The notes beneath the pieces were generated by a model. That model saw only the letters and a list, made by a program, of their open reading frames with translations, was not told the origin of the DNA and did no database searches. A stretch of 48,144 nt of DNA, from contig JBBDIO010000043.1 in assembly GCA_040880365.1 (NCBI GenBank), forward strand, positions 1 to 48,144. The letters are read 5' to 3'. The position numbers were made by a program, and so were the translations under genes. The stretch is from JBBDIO01 sp040880365 (GTDB taxonomy: Bacteria > Chloroflexota > Anaerolineae > Caldilineales > Caldilineaceae). This document shows positions 1 through 8,092 of this stretch, piece after piece (within the stretch, counting starts at the first letter, position 1; every line of letters starts with the position of its first letter).

Positions 1-1566
1 GGCGTGTGCGCTGATCAGATGGGCATCGGCGGCCAGTTGCAAAGACGGATCCAGGCTGGCTGCGGCGCGCTGCACAAAGCCCACACAGCCACACACACTA
101 CTGACACAGCAGAGCGCGCCATAGGGCAGCGGTTCCACCTGGGCAATGCCAAAAGGTTCGTAGATACTCTGCCCAAATTCCAGGTCGGTGCCCCGGCGGA
201 TATCCATAAACTCCATCTCGGCGGGCATACGCGTGCCGCAGCGATCCTGGCTCCAGCCAAACTGGTTGACCAGCACAATCCGGCTGCGCGCCGCCTGCTG
301 ATTAAACGGCTCGACCGCGTGGAAAAAGAAAGGCACTTCCTGATCAATCAGATCGCCGTTGTCGCCGCGATGGCCCACCGGCCAACCATACTGGGCTTCC
401 CAGGCTTCTACCCATTCGGGACGCCGTCCCGCGGGCACACTGGTGCTGAGCACAAAAAGCACGGCGCGCTTGTTTTCTTGCGCCAGCATATTTTCCAGAT
501 GTTCCATGATGCGAATATCGCGCCACAGGGCTTTGGAAAGCACCAGCCGCGTCACATGCGTGAACACATAGTCGGGACGATAGCCCAACAGGTTGGCGCA
601 ATACTCTTGCAGACGGGCTTTGGCTGCCTGGCGCGCGTGAGGGTCCGCCGCCACATTCTGAATGCCGTTATAGACCAAATCGATGCGCGCATGGGCCAGA
701 TCGCCGCCCAAAAAGCGCAGTTCTTCCGTCACCAAATCGCCTACCGAAAAGATGTTGTCACACCGGATCGCCTGACGCAGAATGGCGTGTTTGAACAAAT
801 CATACTGATCGCCAAAGACATCATCGAGACCCATGTTCCAGGCCCGCCCCTTGGCGAGCGTGTTGTAGAAGCGGGTATCGTGCCCGTCGTGCTCTTCCAC
901 CAACCGGCGGGCCGTGGTCGCTTCGTGGGCATAGAAGATAGTGCGCCACTGCTGCGGCTCGTTGAGCTGGGCGGCAAAAACCAGCGGCATTCCCAGCCAT
1001 TCGTGGGCTATGATAAATTTGTCGTTGGGATGCAGGCCCGCATCCAGCCCCAGGGCCTTGATGGCGCTGAACAGCGGCTGGGCAATGGCAAAATAGAGGT
1101 TATATTCTTCGCTCCAGTCATAGCGCCCGCTGTCGATGCCATAGTTTTGCCAGACGTAAAACTTGAAACGATCCACCTCGACCAAATTGGGAGCCGTGGC
1201 ATCGATCAGCAAAATTTCGTGTTCGGTGTTGCCAAAGCGCCGTTTGCCATAGAGCACCGCCACCGAAAAAGTCTGTTCCACCGTTTGCAGCGCGCGGCGC
1301 ACCGGCTCCGTGACGCCGTCGGTGATGCCGTGGAGGCTGCTGTATTCGATCTGCACGCCCGACCGGGGCGAACTCAGCCGTTCCATGATCGCGGGGTCGC
1401 CCGCAAACTTAGGGCCGGCAAACTGGGAACGGGCGACGGCCGCGGTATAGGGCGGCGCGGTCAGGAGTCCATCGAGCACCGCGCCGATGCCGCCCAGCTT
1501 GAGACCGGCTTCGTGGGTAGCATGGACGACCAGCGGAAAACGGGCATCTCCTGTGCTTGTAGCCAT
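1..1566 (-). CDS. Glycogen-synthase-like GT-B glycosyltransferase (3' end outside window)
   Basis: The visible 522 codons start at ATG 1566 and run off the left edge, so the C-terminal half is missing. The N-terminus reads FPLVVHATHEAGLKLGGIG, the Gly-rich nucleotide-sugar loop seen at the start of glycogen/starch synthases and related GT-B enzymes. Further in are an AHEWLG segment and a YAHEATTARRL segment, typical of glycogen-synthase-type N-domains. Near the left edge IYEPFGIAQVEPL matches the EPFG donor-binding motif of retaining GT-B transferases, so most of the catalytic region is present. The likely role is sugar transfer from a nucleotide sugar to a glucan or related polymer in the cytoplasm; donor and acceptor cannot be told from the fragment. 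The downstream neighbour lies outside the window. Upstream (higher coordinates) is a propeller protein on the same strand, 85 bp away. Confident about the fold, less about glycogen as the product. Confidence 0.8.
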   Translation of the reverse strand, partial: MATSTGDARFPLVVHATHEAGLKLGGIGAVLDGLLTAPPYTAAVARSQFAGPKFAGDPAIMERLSSPRSGVQIEYSSLHGITDGVTEPVRRALQTVEQTFSVAVLYGKRRFGNTEHEILLIDATAPNLVEVDRFKFYVWQNYGIDSGRYDWSEEYNLYFAIAQPLFSAIKALGLDAGLHPNDKFIIAHEWLGMPLVFAAQLNEPQQWRTIFYAHEATTARRLVEEHDGHDTRFYNTLAKGRAWNMGLDDVFGDQYDLFKHAILRQAIRCDNIFSVGDLVTEELRFLGGDLAHARIDLVYNGIQNVAADPHARQAAKARLQEYCANLLGYRPDYVFTHVTRLVLSKALWRDIRIMEHLENMLAQENKRAVLFVLSTSVPAGRRPEWVEAWEAQYGWPVGHRGDNGDLIDQEVPFFFHAVEPFNQQAARSRIVLVNQFGWSQDRCGTRMPAEMEFMDIRRGTDLEFGQSIYEPFGIAQVEPLPYGALCCVSSVCGCVGFVQRAAASLDPSLQLAADAHLISAHA

Positions 1567-1651
1567 GACAGAATATCCTTTTCCCTTCGCGTGTGGAGAT
1601 GTAGTGGATTACGGTGAAGCGGTTGCCGCACTGATGGCAGGCTAGAGCACG

Positions 1652-4477
1652 TTATGGAAGATGGCGCACCATGCCGCCGCGTTCAAAGCCCAGCCACAGC
1701 GCGCCCTGCCCATCTACCAGCACAGCGCTAATCGGCGCAGGCGACCAGAGCGCAGCCGGTTCGATGGCAAATATGTCGCCATCCGTATAGGAATAGAGTG
1801 CGGTCCCGTTTTGCACAATCCAATAGGTGGTGGAATCTGCTGTGCCAGCGTCGGTAGCCGCGGGCGGCACTGCCAGCGCGGTGACGGGATCCGCAGGCAG
1901 CGCAGTAATCACTTCCAGCGTTTCATCGGCGTAGCGCGCCAGGCCGCGATCGGTGCCGATGAGCACTGCGCCGTTGGGGAGAATAGCCAGCGCGGTAATG
2001 GTATTGCTGGGCAAGGCCGAATCGCGCGCCGAGAAGAAGCGCAGTTGATTATTCTGAAAACGCAACAGCCCACCGCCGCGCGTGCCAATCCAGACCACGT
2101 CGCCGGTCGACGCCAGCGCGGTGATGTCCTCGCTGGGCAGCCCATTGGCCGCGGTGAGGTTGAAGAAGTTGGAACCCGTCCAGATGCTGATGCCCGCGCC
2201 CTGGGAGCCGAGCCAGGTGCGCCCCACGCCATCGGCGGTCAACGCCTGAATCGGCGCATCGACCAGACTGTCGGCAGTGGTATAGGCCGACCAGGTATCG
2301 CCATCGAAAAATGCTGCGCCACTGGCTCCAAACCAGACGCCATTGCCCTGTGCGCCCGGACCAATCACAGTGATATCGGCGAAAGGCAGCGGGCTGGTGG
2401 CAGGCGTATAGTGGGTGGGTTGCGCAAAATCGGGCGCGGCCAGTTGGGTCGCGCCGCGATTGGCCCCAATCCACAGATTGCCCTGGGCATCCAGCGCCAG
2501 ACTGCGCACCGTATTGCCCATCAGCGGCTGGTCGGGGATAACCAGCGGTTCCCAATTGCCGCCGGCAGAGACTTCGCCAGAAACGCGGGCAATGCCATTG
2601 CCCAGCGTGCCATAGACTGGCTGTGCCTGTTCATCCAGCACAAAGCTGGATAACGGCCCCTCGACCATGCCCGACTCGGCCACAAAAAATTCTACACAGG
2701 TAGTCGTCTCTGGATCAAAGCGGCAGATGTTGGTCTGATCCGAGGCTACCCACAGCGTACCATCGGCGGCTACGGCCAGGCCGTTGATGCGCCCCAGGGG
2801 AAAATCCTCACCCTGGCTGGAAGCGGGCGTATAGGTGTCCCAGTTTTCACCGTCGGTGCGATAGAATGCGCCGTTGCTCGCCAGCCAAATGGCGTTATCC
2901 CCCGCGGGCGTCATCGCCGTTACGCCTTCGGCCAGCAGCGGACTGTTTTCGGGTGTAAAAACCACCAGCGTCATTTCGCCTGCGCTGTCACTGGCACTGT
3001 CACCTACAAAATCGCCCTCAATCAACAGCAGCCCGCGCTGGGCCGCGATCCACAACGCGTCGCCTGTGCTAGTGCCTACGATGTGGCGCAACAGCCCCAC
3101 CTCGGCTTCCAGCGTGCTCATATCCAGCGGCAGATGCGTCCATACCCCGGTTGCCGCGTCATAGACATCGACCCCGGCGCGCGGATAGAGCAGGGCCAGA
3201 TAGCCCGCCTGGGCATCGCAATAGACGTCCACCACGGCATCTTCCGCAAGCTCGCCGCTTGCCACCGAAAGCGTGCGCCATTCACCCGTTTCGGGAGCGT
3301 AGATCTGCAAGCCCGCATCGCCGCCAAACACCACCCCCAGCGGATCGTTGAAATCGGCAAAATCGCAATTGGCGACTGTGTTCAGGTGGTTGGAAGCCAG
3401 GTCATCGGCGGTGGTGAATTTCACATGGTTGCCCGAAGCCAGATTCCAGGCTACCGCGCCGCCCGTGGTAGCCGCCCAAAGCGTCCCCTCGCGCATTGCA
3501 AGCCGGTTGACAAAATTGCCATTGGTCTGCAATGTCCAGCCCGCGGGATCCAGGGTCACGCGGGGGAGTTGGGGCACGGGCGTATCTGCCGCCGGGATTG
3601 CGAGATCTGCGCCGTTCGTTGTGGGCGTTTCGGTCGGCGCTTCGGTGGGTACTTCGGTAGGTGTCGGGGGAACCGGTGTGGCGGTCGCGGCTTCCGTGGC
3701 TGTAGGTTGGGCAGTGGGTTGGGCTGTCGGCTCTGCCGTCGGTGTACTCTCTGTGGCGTCAGCATCTGTAGCGGCATCAGTATCACCGGCATCTGCCACG
3801 ACATCGGCAGGCAGGTTCAAAAAGGTGACCGTTTCCAGCACGGCCATATAATCCGCCAGGCCCTGGCTGCGCCAGATTGCAGTCGGCCCCACTCCGATCA
3901 TCACGAACAACTGATCGGGGGTAGGTTGGCTCAGCGCGATGCGCCCGCCAAAATCGCCGGCGGCTTCGCCTACCAGGTCAATCGCCCGCGCGGGCTGCCC
4001 GCCTAGCGTGAACGCGCTGGATTCGCCCAGGGCAAACCCATCCTCCTGGGCATAGAAGCGCACAAACGCGGCAAAAACATCTTCCAGTTCGCCAGATGTC
4101 TCCTGATACGCGGCCGGGTCTTCGTTGCGCAATACCAGGATTGTCCCGGCTGCGGGTGAATCCTCTTCGGCAGTCAGAATTGCGGCTTGCTCGGCCAAAT
4201 CCAATCTATAGCCCTGGGGAGGGCCAAAGGCGATCCCCGCTTCGGCATAGCGTAACGTACCATCCAGGCGCACGGGCGGCGTATCTGAAATGAGAAATTC
4301 GGCGGGCGTAGCGGTCGGTTCCGGGGTCGTCTGGACGGTAATTGGCGTGCGTGTGGTGGTTGGCAAGGCCGTCACCGGGTTATCGCGCAGCGCCAGCATG
4401 ACCACACCGCCCAGGATCACCAATAGCAAAGTCGGGATCAGAATGGAAGCAAGACGAAAACCAGTTGACTTAACCAT
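1652..4477 (-). CDS. Membrane-tethered beta-propeller protein (two-component-regulator-propeller type repeats)
   Basis: A 941-residue protein. Residues about 8-30 form one strongly hydrophobic segment that should act as an uncleaved signal anchor. A short Thr/Pro linker follows. Residues about 70-225 form a compact alpha/beta domain resembling the DcrB/PsbP-like modules often found in Chloroflexota surface proteins; that assignment is tentative. A second linker rich in PTAEPTAQPTA-type repeats (about 235-300) leads to a long propeller (about 310-941). The propeller blades carry repeats such as DAQGNLWIGA, GVGRTWLGSQGAGI and VVWIGTRGGGLLRF, the hallmark of Reg_prop ligand-binding blades. No kinase or other output domain follows, so it is probably an extracytoplasmic binding or scaffold protein rather than a sensor kinase. 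Its ligand is unknown. It lies on the same strand as the HigBA pair but is separated from it by 378 bp. Confidence 0.8.
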   Translation of the reverse strand: MVKSTGFRLASILIPTLLLVILGGVVMLALRDNPVTALPTTTRTPITVQTTPEPTATPAEFLISDTPPVRLDGTLRYAEAGIAFGPPQGYRLDLAEQAAILTAEEDSPAAGTILVLRNEDPAAYQETSGELEDVFAAFVRFYAQEDGFALGESSAFTLGGQPARAIDLVGEAAGDFGGRIALSQPTPDQLFVMIGVGPTAIWRSQGLADYMAVLETVTFLNLPADVVADAGDTDAATDADATESTPTAEPTAQPTAQPTATEAATATPVPPTPTEVPTEAPTETPTTNGADLAIPAADTPVPQLPRVTLDPAGWTLQTNGNFVNRLAMREGTLWAATTGGAVAWNLASGNHVKFTTADDLASNHLNTVANCDFADFNDPLGVVFGGDAGLQIYAPETGEWRTLSVASGELAEDAVVDVYCDAQAGYLALLYPRAGVDVYDAATGVWTHLPLDMSTLEAEVGLLRHIVGTSTGDALWIAAQRGLLLIEGDFVGDSASDSAGEMTLVVFTPENSPLLAEGVTAMTPAGDNAIWLASNGAFYRTDGENWDTYTPASSQGEDFPLGRINGLAVAADGTLWVASDQTNICRFDPETTTCVEFFVAESGMVEGPLSSFVLDEQAQPVYGTLGNGIARVSGEVSAGGNWEPLVIPDQPLMGNTVRSLALDAQGNLWIGANRGATQLAAPDFAQPTHYTPATSPLPFADITVIGPGAQGNGVWFGASGAAFFDGDTWSAYTTADSLVDAPIQALTADGVGRTWLGSQGAGISIWTGSNFFNLTAANGLPSEDITALASTGDVVWIGTRGGGLLRFQNNQLRFFSARDSALPSNTITALAILPNGAVLIGTDRGLARYADETLEVITALPADPVTALAVPPAATDAGTADSTTYWIVQNGTALYSYTDGDIFAIEPAALWSPAPISAVLVDGQGALWLGFERGGMVRHLP

Positions 4478-4855
4478 ACTGAATCTGACTTCTACCTTTA
4501 GCTCTGTGGCGTTCTATGGCGTGTGGATCTGGAAAAAGCGAATCTAAAAACGGTGAAAGGATATGGGTATATGGGCTGGCGAAAATGTGGCAGGTCGCAA
4601 CGTCTGATGGGACGGATTGTAACATTGAACGGGGAGCCGGGCAAAGCAGATGGCCCAATCTCGCCAGGGCACGCGCGAACTTCGTGACTATATGGAAGTT
4701 GTGTGCTCAGCACAGTTGTTGGACATCGGAGCAGTGGAACAAACAGATTTGGATGAATGAGAAGAAGAAGGCAATCGCGAGGCAGCAGAGTGCGACAATC
4801 GGAGGTGGGAAGGGCGACCTGCATAGAGACGCTTTAATTGTGCTAATTTTCAGCT
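4478..4855. other. Intergenic region upstream of the propeller gene
   Basis: This 378-bp stretch separates the start of the propeller gene from the end of higA. Frames that are open here on both strands have Pro/Ser/Cys-rich translations with no recognisable motif and no ribosome binding site. I see no tRNA, hairpin terminator or clear promoter. It probably carries the promoter of the propeller gene. Confidence 0.4.
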
Positions 4856-5173
4856 TTACACATGCGCGGGGTGGTGTGGATCCTGCTCCTGGTTTCGCCG
4901 ACGGATGCTACGCTTGATTTCATCACCGGTCTCCTGTTCTGCCAAACGCAATTCATACGATTTTTGGAGGTTGAGCCATAGTTCCGCACCCGTGCCAAAC
5001 CACTGTCCAAGGCGCAGTGCCGTATCGGCGGTGATGGCCCGTTTACCCGCTAGAATCTGGGTAATACGGTTGGTAGGCACATGCAGGGCGCGCGCCAACT
5101 CGGCAGCACTTATCTTCAGTTCTGTCAGTTCGTCAGCGAGAATTTCGCCGGGATGTATGGGTGGACGTGCCAT
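4856..5173 (-). CDS. higA: HigA-family antitoxin (XRE helix-turn-helix)
   Basis: A 105-residue protein opening with RPPIHPGEILADEL, the signature start of HigA/VapI-type addiction-module antitoxins. The helix-turn-helix spans about residues 20-55 (ISAAELARALHVPTNRITQI, then LAGKRAITADTALRLGQWFG), followed by the conserved WLNLQKSYELRLAE segment. In this family the protein binds and neutralises the HigB mRNA interferase and represses the shared promoter. The gene lies 23 bp downstream of higB on the same strand, the toxin-first order typical of hig loci. The C-terminus is basic (KRSIRRRNQEQDPHHPAHV) and looks unstructured. The identification is secure at family level; activity is inferred. Confidence 0.92.
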   Translation of the reverse strand: MARPPIHPGEILADELTELKISAAELARALHVPTNRITQILAGKRAITADTALRLGQWFGTGAELWLNLQKSYELRLAEQETGDEIKRSIRRRNQEQDPHHPAHV

Positions 5174-5196
5174 AGTAATTCCTCCCTTAATGATAT

Positions 5197-5505
5197 TTAG
5201 TGATAATCCACAATTTCAACGTTGAATGGCTCAGTTTCGCCTTCGGGCCACTCAAAACAGATACGCCACTGCTGATTAATACGGATGCTAAATTGCCCTT
5301 TTCTATCCCCGCCCAATGCCTCGAAGCGGTTACTGGGCAATCGCTTTAATGCCTCGGTGTCCGGGGCCGATTCCAGGATTTCGAAACGCTTGTAGGCTTG
5401 CCTTTCAAATGCCTGAAATTCCCTGACCCGTTTCCCTTCGGCAAAACGTTCGGTACGCTTGTCGCGGTATTTAGGGCGCAATGGCACATCATCCGTCGCA
5501 GACAT
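5197..5505 (-). CDS. higB: HigB-family toxin (RelE-like mRNA interferase)
   Basis: A 102-residue protein. The C-terminal half, NRFEALGGDRKGQFSIRINQ followed by QWRICFEW and EIVDYH, is the conserved HigB/RelE-superfamily core, whose basic and aromatic residues position ribosome-bound mRNA for cleavage. The N-terminal 35 residues are a charged extension slightly longer than usual. It precedes higA on the same strand with a 23-bp gap, so the two should be co-transcribed. ATG 5505 is chosen because a sigma70-type promoter (-35 at 5540-5535, -10 at 5517-5512) ends only 6 bp upstream. That spacing puts the transcription start at or next to the initiation codon and leaves no room for a Shine-Dalgarno sequence. 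Confidence 0.9.
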   Translation of the reverse strand: MSATDDVPLRPKYRDKRTERFAEGKRVREFQAFERQAYKRFEILESAPDTEALKRLPSNRFEALGGDRKGQFSIRINQQWRICFEWPEGETEPFNVEIVDYH

Positions 5506-5511
5506 AGTCGC

Positions 5512-5540
5512 ATTATCTTATCTGATACGTGCTACGTCAA
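5512..5540 (-). promoter_or_regulatory. Promoter of higBA, apparently leaderless
   Basis: On the minus strand TTGACG (5540-5535) and GATAAT (5517-5512) are separated by exactly 17 bp. The expected start point, about 7 bp beyond the -10, coincides with the A of the higB ATG at 5505. Between the two boxes lies the near-palindrome TATCTGATA (5519-5527 on the plus strand), a plausible HigA operator. The start point is inferred from spacing alone. Confidence 0.6.
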
Positions 5541-5558
5541 GCATATTGTTTTTGGAAC

Positions 5559-5602
5559 AAAAAATCGCTGGGAAGACGACCCCCACCAGTCGTCTTCCCA
5601 GC
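5559..5602 (-). terminator. Rho-independent terminator of the second propeller gene
   Basis: GCTGGGAAGACGAC (5567-5580) pairs perfectly with GTCGTCTTCCCAGC (5589-5602) around an 8-nt loop. Read on the minus strand, the stem is followed directly by GATTTTTTG, a proper T tract. It lies 72 bp beyond the stop of the 5675-6940 gene and just upstream of the higBA promoter, so it insulates higBA from read-through. Confidence 0.85.
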
Positions 5603-5674
5603 ATACCCAAGGAGGAGTATTGAAATTGGCTAATTCATGCGGTCAACATTCCTGCATCCGCCATCCGGTCAGCT

Positions 5675-6940
5675 TTACTGCTTGCTGGAAACCGGCTGTT
5701 GGCGCAGGCGGCTGCTCGTACCGGCGACCGGCGTCGGGCTGCGGCGCAGGTCGGTCGCGATGGCGAAGACCAGAGCTGCAGCAGCCAGACCGGCCACAAT
5801 CCAGGCCAGAATCGCAGTCCAGTTGACCGCATTTGCCGCGGCCGGCTGAGCAACGGTGCTGCTTTCGGCGGCAACCGCAAGCGCAGTATCAGGCGCAGTA
5901 CCCAAGGCCAGAGGCGTCCGGCTCGACGTAGTCACCGCATAGACGGCACCGGGGCGACCGCTTACAGGCAACAGAGCCGCGGCTGTGGCAGGCAGTGTTT
6001 CGCCCAGAGAATTCCAGGCAACGGCATCGCCCATGTTCATATAGACACCGCTGGGCGTCGAATGCGCTTCGCTGCTGCCATACAGATAGCTGGTCGCCAC
6101 ATAGAGCGTATCAGGCTGCGCCGGGTCCACACTTAGGGCATCCACCGTCAGGCGGGAACCCGGTGTAAAATTCAGACCCTCGTTGGCCGTCGCCCAGTTA
6201 TGACCATCGGTGCTGCGCACAACACCCCGATCCATTGTGCCTACATAAACGATAGGCGCCGCGGTTTCGGCACTTTCACCGATTGCCAGAGCGGTCGGCA
6301 CACTGTTGATGCCGTCCACAGTCATCCAGGCCAGACCGTAATTCTCACCGCGGAACACAGTCCAGTCGGTGCGGGCAAAGAGGAACCCCTTGCCATCCTG
6401 GTCTACAACCACTTCACGCACCGGTGCATCGGTCAGCAGATGGGCGGTCAGCACCATGCTTTCGCCCACATCTCGCAGACGGAACAAGCCCGCGGTATCG
6501 GTACCGGCATAGACCAGATTCTGCACAGGATCCACAGCCATGCTGGTCACACCACCGGTCATGGTGGCATCTTCTTCTACCAGCGGGATGCGCTGCCAGT
6601 CGCGACCCTGATTGGTTGTGCGATAAATCGCCAGTCCATTGGCGGCGCCCATATACAGGCGTTCGGGCTGCTGGGCATCGGTTGCCACTGTCCCCACCAC
6701 AACATCTGCCGGTGTGCGGATTTCTGTCCACTCGCCGGGGTTGCCGGCGAAGAGTACGCCGCCATCTACGGCATAGTTAATGCCAGTGGCATCGGGCGCT
6801 ACGGCATAGGCCCGCACGTTCTCCAGCTGGGCAACGGTGCGAGGGGCCGGCAAGGCATTCAACGCCTGGCTGACACCTGTGGTGACGCCGGCGATTAACA
6901 GTATGGTTGTGATAAGAATGAAAATGTGACGAGCTTTCAT
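5675..6940 (-). CDS. Membrane-tethered beta-propeller (sialidase/YCF48-like repeats), C-terminal TM
   Basis: A 421-residue protein with hydrophobic segments at both ends: residues about 5-27 (signal or anchor) and about 372-398 (TAILAWIVAGLAAAALVFAI), followed by a short basic cytoplasmic tail. Between them are blades with the pattern seen in BNR/YCF48-like propellers, for example LYMGAANGLAIYRTTNQGRDW, VYAGTDTAGLFRL and VYVGTMDRGVVRSTDGHNW, where S/T-x-D/N-x-G-x-W/N marks the Asp-box type turn. It should sit outside the membrane. There is no catalytic Arg triad that I could identify, so a sialidase function is not supported. It resembles the 1652-4477 protein in overall design but uses a different repeat type and a C-terminal anchor. 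It has its own downstream terminator, so it is probably a single-gene unit. Confidence 0.75.
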   Translation of the reverse strand: MKARHIFILITTILLIAGVTTGVSQALNALPAPRTVAQLENVRAYAVAPDATGINYAVDGGVLFAGNPGEWTEIRTPADVVVGTVATDAQQPERLYMGAANGLAIYRTTNQGRDWQRIPLVEEDATMTGGVTSMAVDPVQNLVYAGTDTAGLFRLRDVGESMVLTAHLLTDAPVREVVVDQDGKGFLFARTDWTVFRGENYGLAWMTVDGINSVPTALAIGESAETAAPIVYVGTMDRGVVRSTDGHNWATANEGLNFTPGSRLTVDALSVDPAQPDTLYVATSYLYGSSEAHSTPSGVYMNMGDAVAWNSLGETLPATAAALLPVSGRPGAVYAVTTSSRTPLALGTAPDTALAVAAESSTVAQPAAANAVNWTAILAWIVAGLAAAALVFAIATDLRRSPTPVAGTSSRLRQQPVSSKQ

Positions 6941-7738
6941 AGTTGTTCACCTGGTTTTCTCAACAGCCTTGGGCTGTATTGTCGATCTTTTTTCTCTGCC
7001 AATGCTCAATTGTTTGTGTGGCCGAGACCAAATCGCTTCTATGTGATCTTGTCTGTGTCTGCATCCGATGATAGCTGAATCTTGATTACTCGGTTAGACA
7101 AAACCCGGCTTTGATTCGGACCATCATCTGACGAACCTGTTATCAAACAATGTTGTCTGCCCATAGAATAGTTCGATTTCGTCTCTATGTCCGTGTATAT
7201 CTATACATAGTTTGGGTATTCCGAAAGATATATTCACTATGCACCAGATCACAGTTTGGCTTTTTTTCTCCTGCAAGACACCGCGCCCAACATCCCCCAA
7301 CACCCCAAAATCTATGTATGCGAGTCTAGGCGAGCAACGCCCACAATATAATGACGATGCATACATGGAAAAAGTTTCGGATAATTTTCGAGTTTTCGCC
7401 GAAATTTTTGTCTTTTCAAGGTGAAATATTCTAATCCAGCGAACAAATGCTTGCCAATTGGTAGGCGCAGACACTAAATTGGACAAGTAGCTGGTCACTT
7501 TCGCAGATCATGAACAGGGATGAGGAAGAAACCCATGATTGCTGAAGTTGGTTGGCGAAATAGAAGAGGTGTACAGATGTAAAAATGTAGAGGTGTAGAG
7601 GTAGACGGCATTTTGGGCGCGATGGAATTTCTGGAAATAGCCGAAGGCGCGCAGTTGCTCTTTATCTAGCGTGGAGATTCAACGTTGGTAACTCTGGGCC
7701 TGTGGCAGTCAAAGGCCCATTCCGCGTGACGCCGTACA
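6941..7738. other. Long AT-rich intergenic region
   Basis: About 800 bp with no supportable gene. The part from about 7080 to 7440 is visibly lower in G+C than its surroundings. It includes the small palindrome TGTATATCTATACA (7194-7207) and imperfect repeats of a GTAGAGGTGT-type word near 7580-7605. A 124-codon open frame on the minus strand (7498-7124) has no recognisable motif, no ribosome binding site and a composition rich in Cys, Ser and Phe unlike the neighbouring proteins, so I do not call it a gene. The region probably holds the promoter of the second propeller gene and may be a remnant of something lost. Confidence 0.4.
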
Positions 7739-8068
7739 TCAGCCGGGCTGGATATGCTCGCGCATGGAGTCCGTTTGCGGCTGCGCCCACAGAATGCCGA
7801 GCAGGCTGATACCTGCAATCGGTATCAGCCCATATAGTTGCCACCACCCGTTCTTGCCAATATCATGCAGGCGGCGTGCACCCACCGCCAACAACGGGAG
7901 CAGCATGGCAACCAAAAACACTTGGCTCACAATCTCACTCATCAACGCCAACACCGTGGCAACCAGCGTCACAAACAACATAAACCACCACAACTCAGAC
8001 CGCCCCGCGCGCCCGTTGAACTCGGCGTACTGGGTTAGACACGCCCAAATCGATTCCTGAAAGCTCAT
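7739..8068 (-). CDS. DUF805 family membrane protein
   Basis: A 109-residue protein. The opening matches the DUF805 signature: a short amphipathic helix (ESIWACLTQYAEFNGRAGRSELWWF), then hydrophobic segments at about 29-45 and 48-62, the RRLHDIGKNGWW motif at about 65-76, and a last hydrophobic segment (LIPIAGISLLGILWA). The FNGRAGRSEYW-type and ARRLHDxGxxGWW motifs define the family, whose function is not established. The protein is shorter than many relatives, which have a fourth membrane helix. It begins 24 bp after the hyuB stop on the same strand and could be transcribed with it, though a functional link is not evident. Confidence 0.88.
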   Translation of the reverse strand: MSFQESIWACLTQYAEFNGRAGRSELWWFMLFVTLVATVLALMSEIVSQVFLVAMLLPLLAVGARRLHDIGKNGWWQLYGLIPIAGISLLGILWAQPQTDSMREHIQPG

Positions 8069-8092
8069 TGCCTATCCTTTCCCTGCCATAAG

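Noticed and set aside
4..1617. Long open frame on the plus strand (537 codons)
   Set aside because: It is the shadow of the glycosyltransferase on the minus strand; its translation is rich in His, Arg and Gln with no family motif, as expected from GC-rich codon bias.
4498..4917. Overlapping open frames on both strands between the propeller gene and higA
   Set aside because: Both translations are Pro/Ser/Arg/Cys-rich, unlike real neighbours, and one overlaps higA.
7124..7498. 124-codon open frame on the minus strand in the AT-rich gap
   Set aside because: No ribosome binding site, no recognisable motif, odd composition. It might be real but nothing supports it.
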